A DNA stretch of 64,000 nt from Desulforamulus hydrothermalis Lam5 = DSM 18033 (GCF_000315365.1 NZ_CAOS01000003.1:1-64000); one strand, 5' to 3'. Positions 18,291 through 26,475 are shown, counted from the first letter of the stretch. The notes: generated from the letters alone by a model not told the origin. Program-made: numbers and translations.

Positions 18291-18416
18291 ATGTCTGATA
18301 AAACCAGTTGCGGGGTAGATGAACAAAGGGCTGCTGACCTGAAGGTCAGAAGACAAGACTATATGGTTATCTCTTTAGGATTATTCTTGCTGGTACTGGC
18401 CAAAGTTATGGCTTAA
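18291..18416 (+). CDS. Small single-span membrane protein following YeiH copy 2
   Basis: 41 residues: MSDKTSCGVDEQRAADLKV, then RRQDYMVISLGLFLLVLAK, a span that ends at the C-terminus. ATG 18291 lies 9 bases after an excellent ribosome site (AGGAGGTG). It mirrors the 47-residue protein after YeiH copy 1: charged N-terminal half, D-Y-x3-S-L-x-L at the membrane entry, no C-terminal domain. No known family recognised; I infer a transporter partner. Confidence 0.72.
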   Translation: MSDKTSCGVDEQRAADLKVRRQDYMVISLGLFLLVLAKVMA

Positions 18417-18434
18417 TCTAATCATGCTTTTATC

Positions 18435-18475
18435 TATGGCAGGGTGGGGACTGAGCAAGTCCTTGCCCTGCCATA
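18435..18475 (+). terminator. Intercistronic hairpin (weak terminator or processing site)
   Basis: TATGGCAGGG / CCCTGCCATA outer stem with an inner GGACT / AGTCC, between the small protein gene and the usp gene. There is no T run, so it may attenuate or protect rather than stop transcription. Confidence 0.5.
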
Positions 18476-18495
18476 CTATATCAGGGAGTGGGGTT

Positions 18496-18939
18496 ATGTT
18501 TAATAATATACTGGTGGCAGTCCACGGTGATGAAAAAGAAGCCTTTTGGGCCAAAATAGAGGCTTTAATTATGTTAACTAAACCGGAGGTTACAGTACTG
18601 CATGTATCCGAGACCGGTTTAACGCATTACGGTTATGTGGACCAACTGGCAAGCGGTATCGCAAAAGAACAGTTTATCGAATACATTTATCAGATGGCTG
18701 AAGAAAAACAACAGGTAATTTATCAGAAGATTAAGGAGCTTTCGCAACGGGCAGGTATTAATTTTATGTGGCAAGTACGCCGGGGATCCCCTGCGAAGGA
18801 AATAAGTTCAGAATTAAGCAAGGGAAGTTATGACTTATTAATATTAGGCACTAAGCCAAAGTCACTGGGCAATACTTCCAGTAAAGTAAAAGAAAATTTG
18901 CTAAAACACAATTGCGTTTCGCTGTTAATTTTACAATAA
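18496..18939 (+). CDS. Universal stress protein (UspA family)
   Basis: 147 residues. Starts FNNILVAVHGDEKEAFWA and ends with the family patterns GSYDLLILGTKP and HNCVSLLIL. The usual ATP-binding G-x2-G-x9-G-S/T is degenerate (LGTKPKSLGNTSSKVKEN), so nucleotide binding is doubtful. I start at ATG 18496 (ribosome site AGGGAG), not further upstream, because the upstream frame runs through a hairpin. As last gene of the YeiH copy 2 group it may respond to the same stress. Confidence 0.8.
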   Translation: MFNNILVAVHGDEKEAFWAKIEALIMLTKPEVTVLHVSETGLTHYGYVDQLASGIAKEQFIEYIYQMAEEKQQVIYQKIKELSQRAGINFMWQVRRGSPAKEISSELSKGSYDLLILGTKPKSLGNTSSKVKENLLKHNCVSLLILQ

Positions 18940-19045
18940 GAAATTACAAATATTTTGTCACTACATGTCAAACTCCTTGTTTTAAGGCCGGATTATGATA
19001 AAATATTCACAAAACTAATCCTGCCTGAGAAACGAGGGTGAGGGC

Positions 19046-19246
19046 ATGAAGAATTCTAACAGCCCCACAGGAAAAGAATTGTTAAATTATTGGGCAAAGA
19101 TTTTTCCCTGTCTTTTGCTTTCGGTATTATTTTTCTGTATTGTTCGTACTTACAGTTTTGAACATCCGCTGGTTTTAGTGCCGCTTGTGACAAGTATATT
19201 TGTGTTGTACTATTTTATTGTTCCCATAGCAAATGATGAAGAATAA
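19046..19246 (+). CDS. Small hypothetical membrane protein, two spans
   Basis: 66 residues, not recognised. After a short polar start there are two hydrophobic spans (IFPCLLLSVLFFCIVRTY and LVLVPLVTSIFVLYYFIV) and an acidic tail (ANDEE). ATG 19046 follows GAGGGTGAGGGC, a reasonable ribosome site. It stands alone, convergent with the DUF342 gene. Confidence 0.55.
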   Translation: MKNSNSPTGKELLNYWAKIFPCLLLSVLFFCIVRTYSFEHPLVLVPLVTSIFVLYYFIVPIANDEE

Positions 19247-19254
19247 TAGGAGCT

Positions 19255-19281
19255 TAAAAAAGCCACCCGTAAAGGTGGCTA
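19255..19281 (-). terminator. Terminator of the DUF342 gene
   Basis: On the minus strand AGCCACC / GGTGGCT is followed by six T; it abuts the stop codon of the gene read leftwards. Confidence 0.8.
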
Positions 19282-21096
19282 AAAATTTTTTATTTGCAAG
19301 TTTCCTTCATCGTCCAGATCAACAATAATATTAAACATTTCTTTATCTAAAGTTTTGCTCATTTTCCCAATCTGTACAGTAACACCTTCAAAGGCATGCT
19401 CAATTTTAACTTTTTTATCTGCGGCCACGGCCACCTGTGATTTGGTACCCATCTGCGAGCCAACCTCTTTAATATACACATCATCCGCCGCATTGATGAT
19501 GCCGCCCCGAAAAATTCCGTCTATTTTTACATTGCCTTCAGCTATAATATGGGTGTTAAAACAGCCCTGACTTACCAAAACATCGCCGGAACTTTTAATT
19601 ACAGAATTAAGCGCCACTTTAATACTGACCATACTTCGGTTTTTAACCAGGCTGTCCACATAATAAAAGAAATTATTTAAATCAGTCAGGGTTTTTTGAA
19701 AATCACCCGGTGTTTGATATTGCAGTATATTAATGCCGCTAAGACTGTTAATGGTTCTTTGTAAAACCTGCTCATAGCTGCCAAGTAGTTTCAAGTCCAT
19801 TTCTTTAAATTTTTTGTTTAGTCTGTCCAACAAACCGTTAAGATGTATAAATTTCTTTTCTATTAACAGAACCAGTATATTACCAAAAATCACCTTTGTT
19901 TTGGGAGGCAGTTTTTCAATCATTAAATTGGCTGAAATATACAAATCCTCTAAATTTCTAAGCAGGTCTTGCAGTAAAGGCTTCAAATTATTACATAACA
20001 CACTGAAACCGCCGCTTATTACCTCGGCATTTACTATATTCCCTTTAATATCAACATTGCCGCCGGCAGTGATTTTACATTTTGTAATAATATTTTGTAC
20101 AGTTATATTGCCGGTGGCACTGACGCTCATGTCGTTATCTACTGACCCCAAGATGCTTACATCGCCTTTAAATCGTACGTTGCCGGTTTTGACATTGACA
20201 TCACCGGGGATTGTCAGTACCGGTTCAACTGAAAAAAACCAGCCGTTGCCTGACTTCTGAACTTTTGGTTGCCCTTCTCTGGTGGCTACCGCCTTCAGTC
20301 CGTCCTCCACTATTTCAACGCCGGGACCGGCCAGCAAATTTATTCTTTTGGGTTCTCTGGCTTTACAAACCTGATTGGTCACGGTTAAGCCCGGACTGCC
20401 TTCCTGACCGAGCATCTTTCTGGCTAAGGTATCGCCCATGGATACTGATGGTATATTGCTCATTTCTTTAAAATCAATAGTACCCTTGATATTTTCATAA
20501 TGCGTGGCGTTATGTTCAAACAGCAGCTCAACTATATCATCTGTTGATTGGCCGGGGGGCAGACCCTGGGCAACCTGCTTCATGCCATCCCTTGGTTCTT
20601 TCAGTATACTGTCTATGGCATGAAGGTCAATGCCATAGCTTACTTTGTGATGAATTAAAAGGCTTATCAATGATTCACGGGTTTCTTTAAATATTATCTG
20701 TTTTTTAAGTGCTGCCTTTAATATCAAATGATGTGCAGGTGGACAATCGACCAGTTCATATATGTTGTGGCATCCGGTTTTAATTTCTAAAAAAGCTGAC
20801 ATTTTATCAGGCGTGATATGAACTTTTACTGAACCCGGTTCTTGGCGGCTGACGGGGATGGCTTCTATTTTATCACGTTGCGATACCTCTGTTTTGCCGG
20901 CAACCGGTTTGTCATTTACCAATATTTTAACTTCCGGGCAAGGCGTAATAGTAGCCTTTTTCCCTTCATCGGCAGGATCCTGCACATATATTTTACCACC
21001 CTTAACCCAAGCTGCCCCCTGATTTATTTTTCCGGGGGAAGAAAAAGCGTCTGTTCCAGGTTTTTTTTCGGCAGCAGTTTGTTCTTTTGCATCCAT
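19279..21096 (-). CDS. FapA-family (DUF342) protein
   Basis: 605 residues. N-terminal part with INQGAAWVKGGKIYV, a middle DUF342 region beginning IDLHAIDSIL and GDTLARKMLGQEGSPGLTV, followed by a right-handed beta-helix-like stretch (PGDVNVKTGNVRFKGDVSI, MSVSATGNITVQNIITKCKI, ITAGGNVDIKGNIV) interrupted by a helical insertion of about 110 residues (LIEKLPPKTKVIF to the VDSLVKNRS region), then more beta repeats. FapA/DUF342 proteins are cytosolic and linked to cell-envelope or flagellar-position control in other bacteria; role here unknown. ATG 21096 follows a run of G. Confidence 0.85.
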   Translation of the reverse strand: MDAKEQTAAEKKPGTDAFSSPGKINQGAAWVKGGKIYVQDPADEGKKATITPCPEVKILVNDKPVAGKTEVSQRDKIEAIPVSRQEPGSVKVHITPDKMSAFLEIKTGCHNIYELVDCPPAHHLILKAALKKQIIFKETRESLISLLIHHKVSYGIDLHAIDSILKEPRDGMKQVAQGLPPGQSTDDIVELLFEHNATHYENIKGTIDFKEMSNIPSVSMGDTLARKMLGQEGSPGLTVTNQVCKAREPKRINLLAGPGVEIVEDGLKAVATREGQPKVQKSGNGWFFSVEPVLTIPGDVNVKTGNVRFKGDVSILGSVDNDMSVSATGNITVQNIITKCKITAGGNVDIKGNIVNAEVISGGFSVLCNNLKPLLQDLLRNLEDLYISANLMIEKLPPKTKVIFGNILVLLIEKKFIHLNGLLDRLNKKFKEMDLKLLGSYEQVLQRTINSLSGINILQYQTPGDFQKTLTDLNNFFYYVDSLVKNRSMVSIKVALNSVIKSSGDVLVSQGCFNTHIIAEGNVKIDGIFRGGIINAADDVYIKEVGSQMGTKSQVAVAADKKVKIEHAFEGVTVQIGKMSKTLDKEMFNIIVDLDDEGNLQIKNF

Positions 21097-21267
21097 CCGG
21101 CAACCCCCCCCTGGTTTAGTTGATAATTAGTTAATCAAAATTATTTATAAGTATTTTCGGACATTTTAATATTAACTAAACAGAACAAACAGGATTTATA
21201 TATTATTTCGGATAAAAAATAAAAAACTTAACTTTCCAATTTACCTTTGACAACCAGGAGGGAAAAT
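21097..21267. other. Divergent intergenic region
   Basis: A+T-rich promoter region between the DUF342 gene and the CopZ-N-like gene. No clear sigma-A pair was found. Confidence 0.3.
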
Positions 21268-21666
21268 ATGACTATAGTTTGTGGTGTCCCAACGCAGGAG
21301 AAATCTGCTGCCTGCCCGGTTTGCGGCAGCGGTGGCAAACCGATGCAGCCTGCCACACTTCAAAGCCTTATTAAGGAAGACTACCTGCCGGAACAACTGA
21401 CAGGCTACAGTATGTGTCTTAACGCCAGTTGCCCGGTGGTGTATTTTGGTCAGGCAATTATTTATAAAGAATCGTTAAAAGTAAAAGTTTGGTTTAAAGA
21501 ATCAGACCCCGCAGTACCTGTTTGTTATTGCAGTAATGTTTCTACCCGGGATATATTTGAGCATATCAAAGTAAAACAATGCTGTCATAATCTCAAGGAT
21601 ATTCAGGAACACACCGGCGCTAATACAGGAAAACAGTGCTTGCTTAAAAATCCCGCCGGCACATGA
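21268..21666 (+). CDS. CopZ N-terminal-like (2Fe-2S)-binding protein
   Basis: 132 residues. CPVCG near the start, then TLQSLIKEDYLPEQLTGYSMC, CPVVYF, and VCYCSNVSTRDIFEHIK with QCCHNLKDI. This matches the zinc and [2Fe-2S] domain found at the N-terminus of Archaeoglobus CopZ and as stand-alone proteins near metal-efflux or BFD-like genes. No metal-chaperone (MXCXXC) domain is attached. Start ATG 21268 follows CAGGAGGG. It may deliver electrons or metal; the arsenic and copper genes in the window are not directly adjacent. Confidence 0.75.
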   Translation: MTIVCGVPTQEKSAACPVCGSGGKPMQPATLQSLIKEDYLPEQLTGYSMCLNASCPVVYFGQAIIYKESLKVKVWFKESDPAVPVCYCSNVSTRDIFEHIKVKQCCHNLKDIQEHTGANTGKQCLLKNPAGT

Positions 21667-21819
21667 TGTTACCCTGCAGTGCAATCGGTGATTGCCAAAG
21701 CATTAGAAGAACGATAACTTATCATAAAAAGCAGACAATAAATTATTAATATTTTTTAATATCTATTTTACAATTGCTTTTCATTTGTGTTGTAAACTAA
21801 GGCAAGAGGTGATGCAAAT

Positions 21820-22542
21820 TTGAAAATAGCTGTATTGTCAGACATTCACAGCAATTTAACAGGCTTACAAGCAGTACTTCGGGACATTGAAGCAAGGGGT
21901 ATTAACAGAGTTTATTGTGCCGGAGATTTGGTGGGTTATGGTTCAAGACCCAATGAAGTAATTGCATTGCTGCGCGACAGGCAAATTCCTACTGTGATGG
22001 GTAATTACGACGATGCTGTCGGATTTATGAGGTTTATTTGCGGCTGTGATTACAAAGATGAAGCTGCTATGAAGTTGGCTGAAAAATCTATGCTTTGGAC
22101 TAAGGAACATACATCGGAAGAAAATAAAGCTTGGCTCAGGGAATTGCCTCAACAGTTATCCTTTACTGAAGAAGGATTAAGGTTTCTCATTGTACACGGC
22201 AGCCCCAGGCAACTTAACGAATATCTTTTTGAAAACACGCCTGATGACTATTTAAATCAGCTGCTGGCCGAAAACACCTGCGATGTCTTAATCTGCGGCC
22301 ACACCCACTTGCCTTATTATAAAGAATTAAGTAACGGCCATGTGATTAACGTAGGCAGTGCCGGTAAGCCCAAACACGGTAATCCCAATTTAACTTATGG
22401 CATATTGGATATTCAAGAAGGGGGGCGGCTGCAGGTAGAATTTGTTCAGGTTGCTTATGATTTTGCCCGAGCAGCCAGGGATATTGAAGAAGCCGGCTTA
22501 CCCGCTGAATTTGCCCGGGCTATTAGAACAGGAACGGCATAA
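21820..22542 (+). CDS. Metallophosphoesterase (YfcE/MJ0936-like phosphodiesterase)
   Basis: 240 residues with the calcineurin-type metal ligands in order: LSDIHSN, AGDLVGYGSRP, VMGNYDD, IVHGSPR and ICGHTHLPYY, closing with INVGSAGKP. A dimetal phosphoesterase acting on cyclic nucleotides or other phosphodiesters; the substrate cannot be predicted. The start is TTG 21820 preceded by AGAGGTGAT at 7-8 bases. The gene ends in its own terminator. Confidence 0.88.
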   Translation: MKIAVLSDIHSNLTGLQAVLRDIEARGINRVYCAGDLVGYGSRPNEVIALLRDRQIPTVMGNYDDAVGFMRFICGCDYKDEAAMKLAEKSMLWTKEHTSEENKAWLRELPQQLSFTEEGLRFLIVHGSPRQLNEYLFENTPDDYLNQLLAENTCDVLICGHTHLPYYKELSNGHVINVGSAGKPKHGNPNLTYGILDIQEGGRLQVEFVQVAYDFARAARDIEEAGLPAEFARAIRTGTA

Positions 22543-22588
22543 AAAAAGCAAACGCATCCCGAAATAAGACGTTACAATGCCAAGCTCT

Positions 22589-22630
22589 AAAGCAACCATA
22601 TCGCTGAAAAGGGATACAGGTTGCTTTTTT
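22589..22630 (+). terminator. Terminator after the phosphoesterase
   Basis: AAGCAACC / GGTTGCTT with inner pairing (ATATC / GGATA-like), then TTTTTT. Confidence 0.75.
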
Positions 22631-22647
22631 AATTTAATATTGCAAAA

Positions 22648-22663
22648 ATCAAAAAAAGTTGAT
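22648..22663 (+). promoter_or_regulatory. ArsR operator, first copy
   Basis: ATCAA-N6-TTGAT inverted repeat (spacer AAAAAG), in the promoter region 53 bases before the arsR coding frame. An identical 5-6-5 arrangement occurs at 23071-23086 before the arsM remnant; both resemble Firmicute ArsR boxes (ATCAA...TTGAT). Confidence 0.7.
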
Positions 22664-22715
22664 ATGATTAAGTAAATATTAAAATTATTTAGTTCTGCCA
22701 TGCCTTGTCAAAAAC

Positions 22716-23051
22716 ATGGCAAATGCATATTATATATTTATGATTAACAAAGTGCAGATAGCCAAAGCATTAAGTGATCCTATCCGTTATCAAATCATGC
22801 TAATGCTGGCCAGGAGGGAGGAGGGGTGTTGTCAAGGGCCCGGTACTGGTTATATGCAACCGGGATTATGCAATTGTGAAATTATGGCGGAGCTAGGCAT
22901 GATTCAATCGAGGGTTTCTTATCACATGAAAGAACTGGCAGAAGCAGGTTTGGTCACAGAGGAACCCAGGGGAAAATGGAAAATGTATTATCTTAATACC
23001 GACACCGTAAGACAATATATCGAGCAGCTGAAAATAGATTTTTTAGAGTAA
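22716..23051 (+). CDS. arsR: ArsR-family arsenic-responsive repressor
   Basis: 111 residues. Winged helix with ALSDPIRYQIMLML at the start, recognition helix IQSRVSYHMKELAEAGLV and wing EPRGKWKMYYLN. Metalloid-binding cysteines are likely in GLCNCEI, with a further CC pair in the insert REEGCCQGPGTG, which is not usual. ATG 22716 or ATG 22740 (MINKVQIAKAL) are possible; neither has a clear ribosome site. Two identical operators flank the gene, one controlling arsR and one the arsM remnant behind it. Confidence 0.9.
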   Translation: MANAYYIFMINKVQIAKALSDPIRYQIMLMLARREEGCCQGPGTGYMQPGLCNCEIMAELGMIQSRVSYHMKELAEAGLVTEEPRGKWKMYYLNTDTVRQYIEQLKIDFLE

Positions 23052-23070
23052 AATTTTTTTAAGCATATAC

Positions 23071-23086
23071 ATCAAGAAAAATTGAT
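23071..23086 (+). promoter_or_regulatory. ArsR operator, second copy
   Basis: ATCAA-N6-TTGAT (spacer GAAAAA) 17 bases before the start codon of the arsM remnant, the same layout as at 22648-22663. Confidence 0.7.
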
Positions 23087-23102
23087 ATTAGGAGGGGCCA
23101 AA

Positions 23103-23404
23103 ATGAAAGAAAACTTGCGTGAATTGGTCAAGCAAAAATATGCACAGGCCATAACACAACAAGGGTGTTGTTGTGGCAGCAGCTGTTGCGAAGGAGTAAA
23201 CAGTGACAGCGCTGATATGATCAGCGGTAACCTTTATTTCGAAGTCAATTGACAGGTTTGCCCGAGGATTTGGTAGCCAGCTCTTTTGGCTGTGGCAATC
23301 CTACTGCTTTAATAGATTTGCAGCCCGGCGAAGTGGTTCTTGATCTGGGCAAACGGTTCAATAATAAGCGCCTTTATCAGGGCAAAAAAGTAAGTTATTT
23401 ATAA
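23103..23404 (+). pseudogene. arsM: Arsenite methyltransferase remnant (frameshifted and truncated)
   Basis: The first frame codes MKENLRELVKQKYAQAITQQ, then CCCGSSCCEG and SGNLYFEVN before a stop. A shift of one base opens the continuation SQLTGLPEDLVASSFGCGNP, then LIDLQPGEVVLDLG, the start of the SAM-binding domain. After LDLG the homology ends in unrelated KRFNNKRLYQGKKV and a stop, so about two thirds of the enzyme (catalytic SAM domain and later cysteines) is missing. ArsM methylates arsenite. The intact operator and ribosome site (GGAGGGG) in front show that it was an ArsR-controlled gene before decay. Confidence 0.8.
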
Positions 23405-23441
23405 AGTTGTTTATGAATTCATAAATTTAGAAACAAACAGT

Positions 23442-23491
23442 AAGACTCCTCAGGTTGCTGAACAAGGTTGCTGAACAGTCCGAGGAGTCTT
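23442..23491 (+). terminator. Hairpin with long loop after the arsM remnant
   Basis: AAGACTCCTC / GAGGAGTCTT perfect 10-bp arms; the loop holds a tandem GGTTGCTGAACA repeat. Only a short T-rich tail (TTAATTATTTAATT) follows. Confidence 0.6.
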
Positions 23492-23582
23492 AATTATTTA
23501 ATTAGGCGTCAAATTAACAGAATTAACCGGCATACAGAGAGATTTGTAGGGCTCATGAAATATAAAAGGTATAAAAAGGATA

Positions 23583-23723
23583 ATGTGGTTATTATTAATG
23601 GCCATATTGGTTCCGATAATGTATATTATGTTAACTTCTATAGCAAATTGTTTGGTTTTAGCTTGTTGCTCTTTAGCCTATTTTTTTGTCCCGTTGATAT
23701 TTTTGGCATCATGGACAAGCTAA
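23583..23723 (+). CDS. Possible small hydrophobic protein
   Basis: 46 residues, almost wholly hydrophobic (MWLLLMAILVPIMYIMLTSI, then LVLACCSLAYFFVPLIFLA). ATG 23583 follows AAAAGGATA. An overlapping longer frame (23468-23788) starts inside the preceding hairpin and looks less protein-like. It may be a genuine small membrane protein or the residue of a lost permease of the arsenic locus. Weak call. Confidence 0.25.
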   Translation: MWLLLMAILVPIMYIMLTSIANCLVLACCSLAYFFVPLIFLASWTS

Positions 23724-23828
23724 TAAGGCTTTTTATGGCTTTTGATTTTTATATCATTCATTGCTTTAGACATGGTTTAATCATGTAATATGGTTGACAT
23801 TGCAAGGATACTACGAGAGGGATAAATG

Positions 23829-23942
23829 AAGGAGAGAAATTATATTTTAAAGTATAAACCGCAGGAACCGTCCCTGCGGTTTAATACAAGGAGAGAAATA
23901 TATTTTAAAGTATAACCCGCAAGAACCGTCCCCGCGGTTTAA
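23829..23942 (+). repeat. Tandem duplication of a 55-56 bp unit carrying a hairpin
   Basis: Units 23829-23884 and 23888-23942 match except for a few changes. Each starts AAGGAGAGAAAT, continues with ATTTTAAAGTATAA and ends in a hairpin (AACCGC...GCGGTT) around GAACCGTCC. The second unit supplies the end of the DUF6544 gene read from the right: its stop codon (23939-23941) lies in the repeat. Confidence 0.75.
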
Positions 23943-24370
23943 CTAAATATAATGTTATTGATCTTGCCTCTGAAGTACTCATAATCTCCCCAGGAAGTAT
24001 GCCAGACTGCCTTAACTAAAGAAGGAAAACGGACACCCTGTCTTGTTATATAGTGATCAGCATACACTGACCACCTCATTTTTTTATATTCCCTGCCCTT
24101 TTCGGTATAGTATCTGTCATCAGATACAAAACGGACAAACTCACCTGCTTCATTGAAATAAAAAATACCGCTGACCTTTGTGTTATTATAGGCTATTTCC
24201 GCCTTTGCCGTTGTTTGATCAATGTCTGTCCACCTTAGGTAGCTTTGCAAAGCATAGGCAGGCACTAAAAAACATTCAGCAAGAACAGTAACCAGCGCCG
24301 AGGCATCTATCTCCCGACCTTTAGCATCCGCAATGCCAATGAATTTTAGCAGTTTAATGCGCATATTGCC

Positions 24371-24375
24371 ATGTC
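24371..24375 (+). repeat. IS21 target duplication, left copy
   Basis: ATGTC directly before the left end of the element; the same five bases follow the right end at 26547-26551. Confidence 0.85.
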
Positions 24376-24487
24376 TGTCACCGCCGGGATATAATTGACC
24401 CAGGTTCGCCGGAAAGAAAATGACCCACCCTTAGCGAATATATCCCCTTCGTAATTAACGGCCAAGTTAATCTTCGGAGGGAGACAC

Positions 24488-25711
24488 ATGCTAAGGAGTG
24501 GGATAGTGATATCGTTACATACCATGAGGGCAGAAGGCAAGAGTATTCGTGAAATTGCCCGTCTAACGGGGCATTCTCGAAATACAGTTCGCCGATATCT
24601 CCGGGGTGAATTCTCCCCCGAAAAGGGAACCCGTAAATCTCGTGGTTCCAAGCTTGATCCGTATAAACCGTTCCTGCAGGAACGTCTTCAAGAAGGTATC
24701 TATAACTGCGAGGTTTTATTCGATCTTCTACGAGAAAAGGGGTATACCGGGGGACGTACCATCTTGAAAGACTATGTGAAGGACTTCCGTCCTCCCAAAC
24801 AAGTTCCCGCTGTTCTTCGTTACGAGACGAAACCTGGTGAATATGCACAGGTCGACTGGGGACTGTGTGATTACGTAGATTTGGACGGTACAGTCCGAAA
24901 AGTGCCGGTATTTGTCATGGTATTGGGGTACTCTCGTTCCACCTATATAGAGTTCACTAAGCGTTGTGACATTCACAGCTTTCTTCGTTGCTTGATTCAT
25001 GCTTTTGAATATTTTGGGGGCATCCCAAAGGTAATGCTGACCGACCAGATGAAAACCGTCGTACTGGGCATGGGAGATGATCGAAAACCTCGCTGGCATC
25101 CGCTTTTTGCCGACTTTGCTGCAGCGATTGGGCTTGTTCCAAAAGTATGCAAAGTTCGACGCCCCGAAACAAAGGGAAAAGTGGAACGAGGCGTTCAATA
25201 CGTAAAAAACAACTTTCTTCCTGGCAAACGCTTCGTTGATTTACAGGATCTCAATCAACAAGCCCTACACTGGTGCGAGCGGATTAACCGCCGTATTCAT
25301 GGAACAACCGGCGAACGTCCCATCGACCGACTCCGTGAGGAAAATCTGTCGCCTATCCCTTCAGCTGAACGATGGGAAAAATACTTGCATGAACCAAGAC
25401 AGGTCAGCCGAGACGGATTTGTTAGCTACGATGGTGTACGATATGGGGTTCCATGGAGGTACAGTGGACGTGAGGGTACCGTGCGAGAAGTGAATGGGTG
25501 GGTGGAAATCTGGGCCGACGGCACATGTATTGCTCGACACCAAAAGGTCTATCGATCCCGTGCAACTGTTTTTTGTGAAAACCAGTATGCAGGTCTTACG
25601 ACTGCTCAAGGATATGCCTATCCACGTCCGCAAGCCCGACAGATTTCATCGCAGCAAGTGGAAGTGCGTTCGCTGGATGTCTATGAGCAGCTGACGGGGG
25701 TGGGAGCATGA
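24488..25711 (+). CDS. istA: IS21 transposase IstA
   Basis: 407 residues. N-terminal helix-turn-helix (SIREIARLTGHSRNTVRRYL), then the DDE integrase core: YAQVDWG with the first Asp, LTDQMKTVV with the second Asp, and KVERGVQYVKNNFL with the catalytic Glu. The C-terminal part (SYDGVRYGVPWRYSG) is the usual beta domain. ATG 24488 follows GGAGGGAG. Cuts and joins DNA with IstB as regulator. Confidence 0.96.
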   Translation: MLRSGIVISLHTMRAEGKSIREIARLTGHSRNTVRRYLRGEFSPEKGTRKSRGSKLDPYKPFLQERLQEGIYNCEVLFDLLREKGYTGGRTILKDYVKDFRPPKQVPAVLRYETKPGEYAQVDWGLCDYVDLDGTVRKVPVFVMVLGYSRSTYIEFTKRCDIHSFLRCLIHAFEYFGGIPKVMLTDQMKTVVLGMGDDRKPRWHPLFADFAAAIGLVPKVCKVRRPETKGKVERGVQYVKNNFLPGKRFVDLQDLNQQALHWCERINRRIHGTTGERPIDRLREENLSPIPSAERWEKYLHEPRQVSRDGFVSYDGVRYGVPWRYSGREGTVREVNGWVEIWADGTCIARHQKVYRSRATVFCENQYAGLTTAQGYAYPRPQARQISSQQVEVRSLDVYEQLTGVGA

Positions 25712-26475
25712 TTGAACTGGAACAAGCACGGCTACGTCTCGAGGAACTTGGGCTTCAGCAAGCGGCTCTACTCTTGGATGCCCATTTGGAAGCGGCAAGT
25801 CATGGACAGCCCACCTATCTGTCCTTTCTCAACATGCTTCTAGATGCAGAGATAGCGGAACGTCAAAAACGGAATATGGAGGTACGCACCAAACTCGCAC
25901 ACTTGCCTTACCGAAAAACGCTGGAGGAGTTCGATTTTGCTTTCCAACCCAGCATTGACGAACGGTTGATTCGAGAGCTGGCCACGATGACTTTTGTAAC
26001 CCGACACGAGAATGTCTTGTTCTTAGGGCCTCCCGGAGTAGGAAAAAGTCATCTGGCGGTGGCGTTGGCTGTAGAAGCCATCTCGCAAGGGATATCCGTT
26101 TACTTTGTCAGTCTCTCGCAACTCATCGAAGATCTGCGAAAAGCTTACACGGAAAACAGGCTGGATAAACGCCTACGCATCTATATTCGACCAAAGCTCC
26201 TGATTATTGACGAAATTGGTTACTTACCGTTTGACAGTTTGGCAGCTAACCTCTTTTTCCAGGTAGTAAGTGCAAGATACGAGAGAGGGAGTATTCTGTT
26301 GACCAGCAACAAGAGTTTCGGTGAATGGGGGGAACTGATGGGCGATCCGATACTTGCTACGGCTATCCTGGATCGGCTCTTACACCATTCCCACATCGTC
26401 AATATTAGGGGGAATAGTTACCGACTTCGTGAGAAGATGAGGACTGGAGCCTACGGCTCCCCCTCTACCACCTAA
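25708..26475 (+). CDS. istB: IS21 helper ATPase IstB
   Basis: 255 residues, AAA+ protein of the DnaC/IstB class: Walker A LGPPGVGKSHLAVAL, Walker B LLIIDEIGYLPF, and sensor region ILLTSNKSFGEWGE. It assembles on target DNA and stimulates IstA. Its ATG overlaps the last codon and stop of istA (ATGA), so the two are coupled. Confidence 0.96.
   Translation: MIELEQARLRLEELGLQQAALLLDAHLEAASHGQPTYLSFLNMLLDAEIAERQKRNMEVRTKLAHLPYRKTLEEFDFAFQPSIDERLIRELATMTFVTRHENVLFLGPPGVGKSHLAVALAVEAISQGISVYFVSLSQLIEDLRKAYTENRLDKRLRIYIRPKLLIIDEIGYLPFDSLAANLFFQVVSARYERGSILLTSNKSFGEWGELMGDPILATAILDRLLHHSHIVNIRGNSYRLREKMRTGAYGSPSTT

Noticed and set aside
23468-23788. 106-residue plus-strand frame after the arsM remnant
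   Set aside because: It starts inside a hairpin, has low-complexity A+T-driven composition and no homology; a shorter overlapping hydrophobic frame is slightly more plausible and is listed at low confidence.
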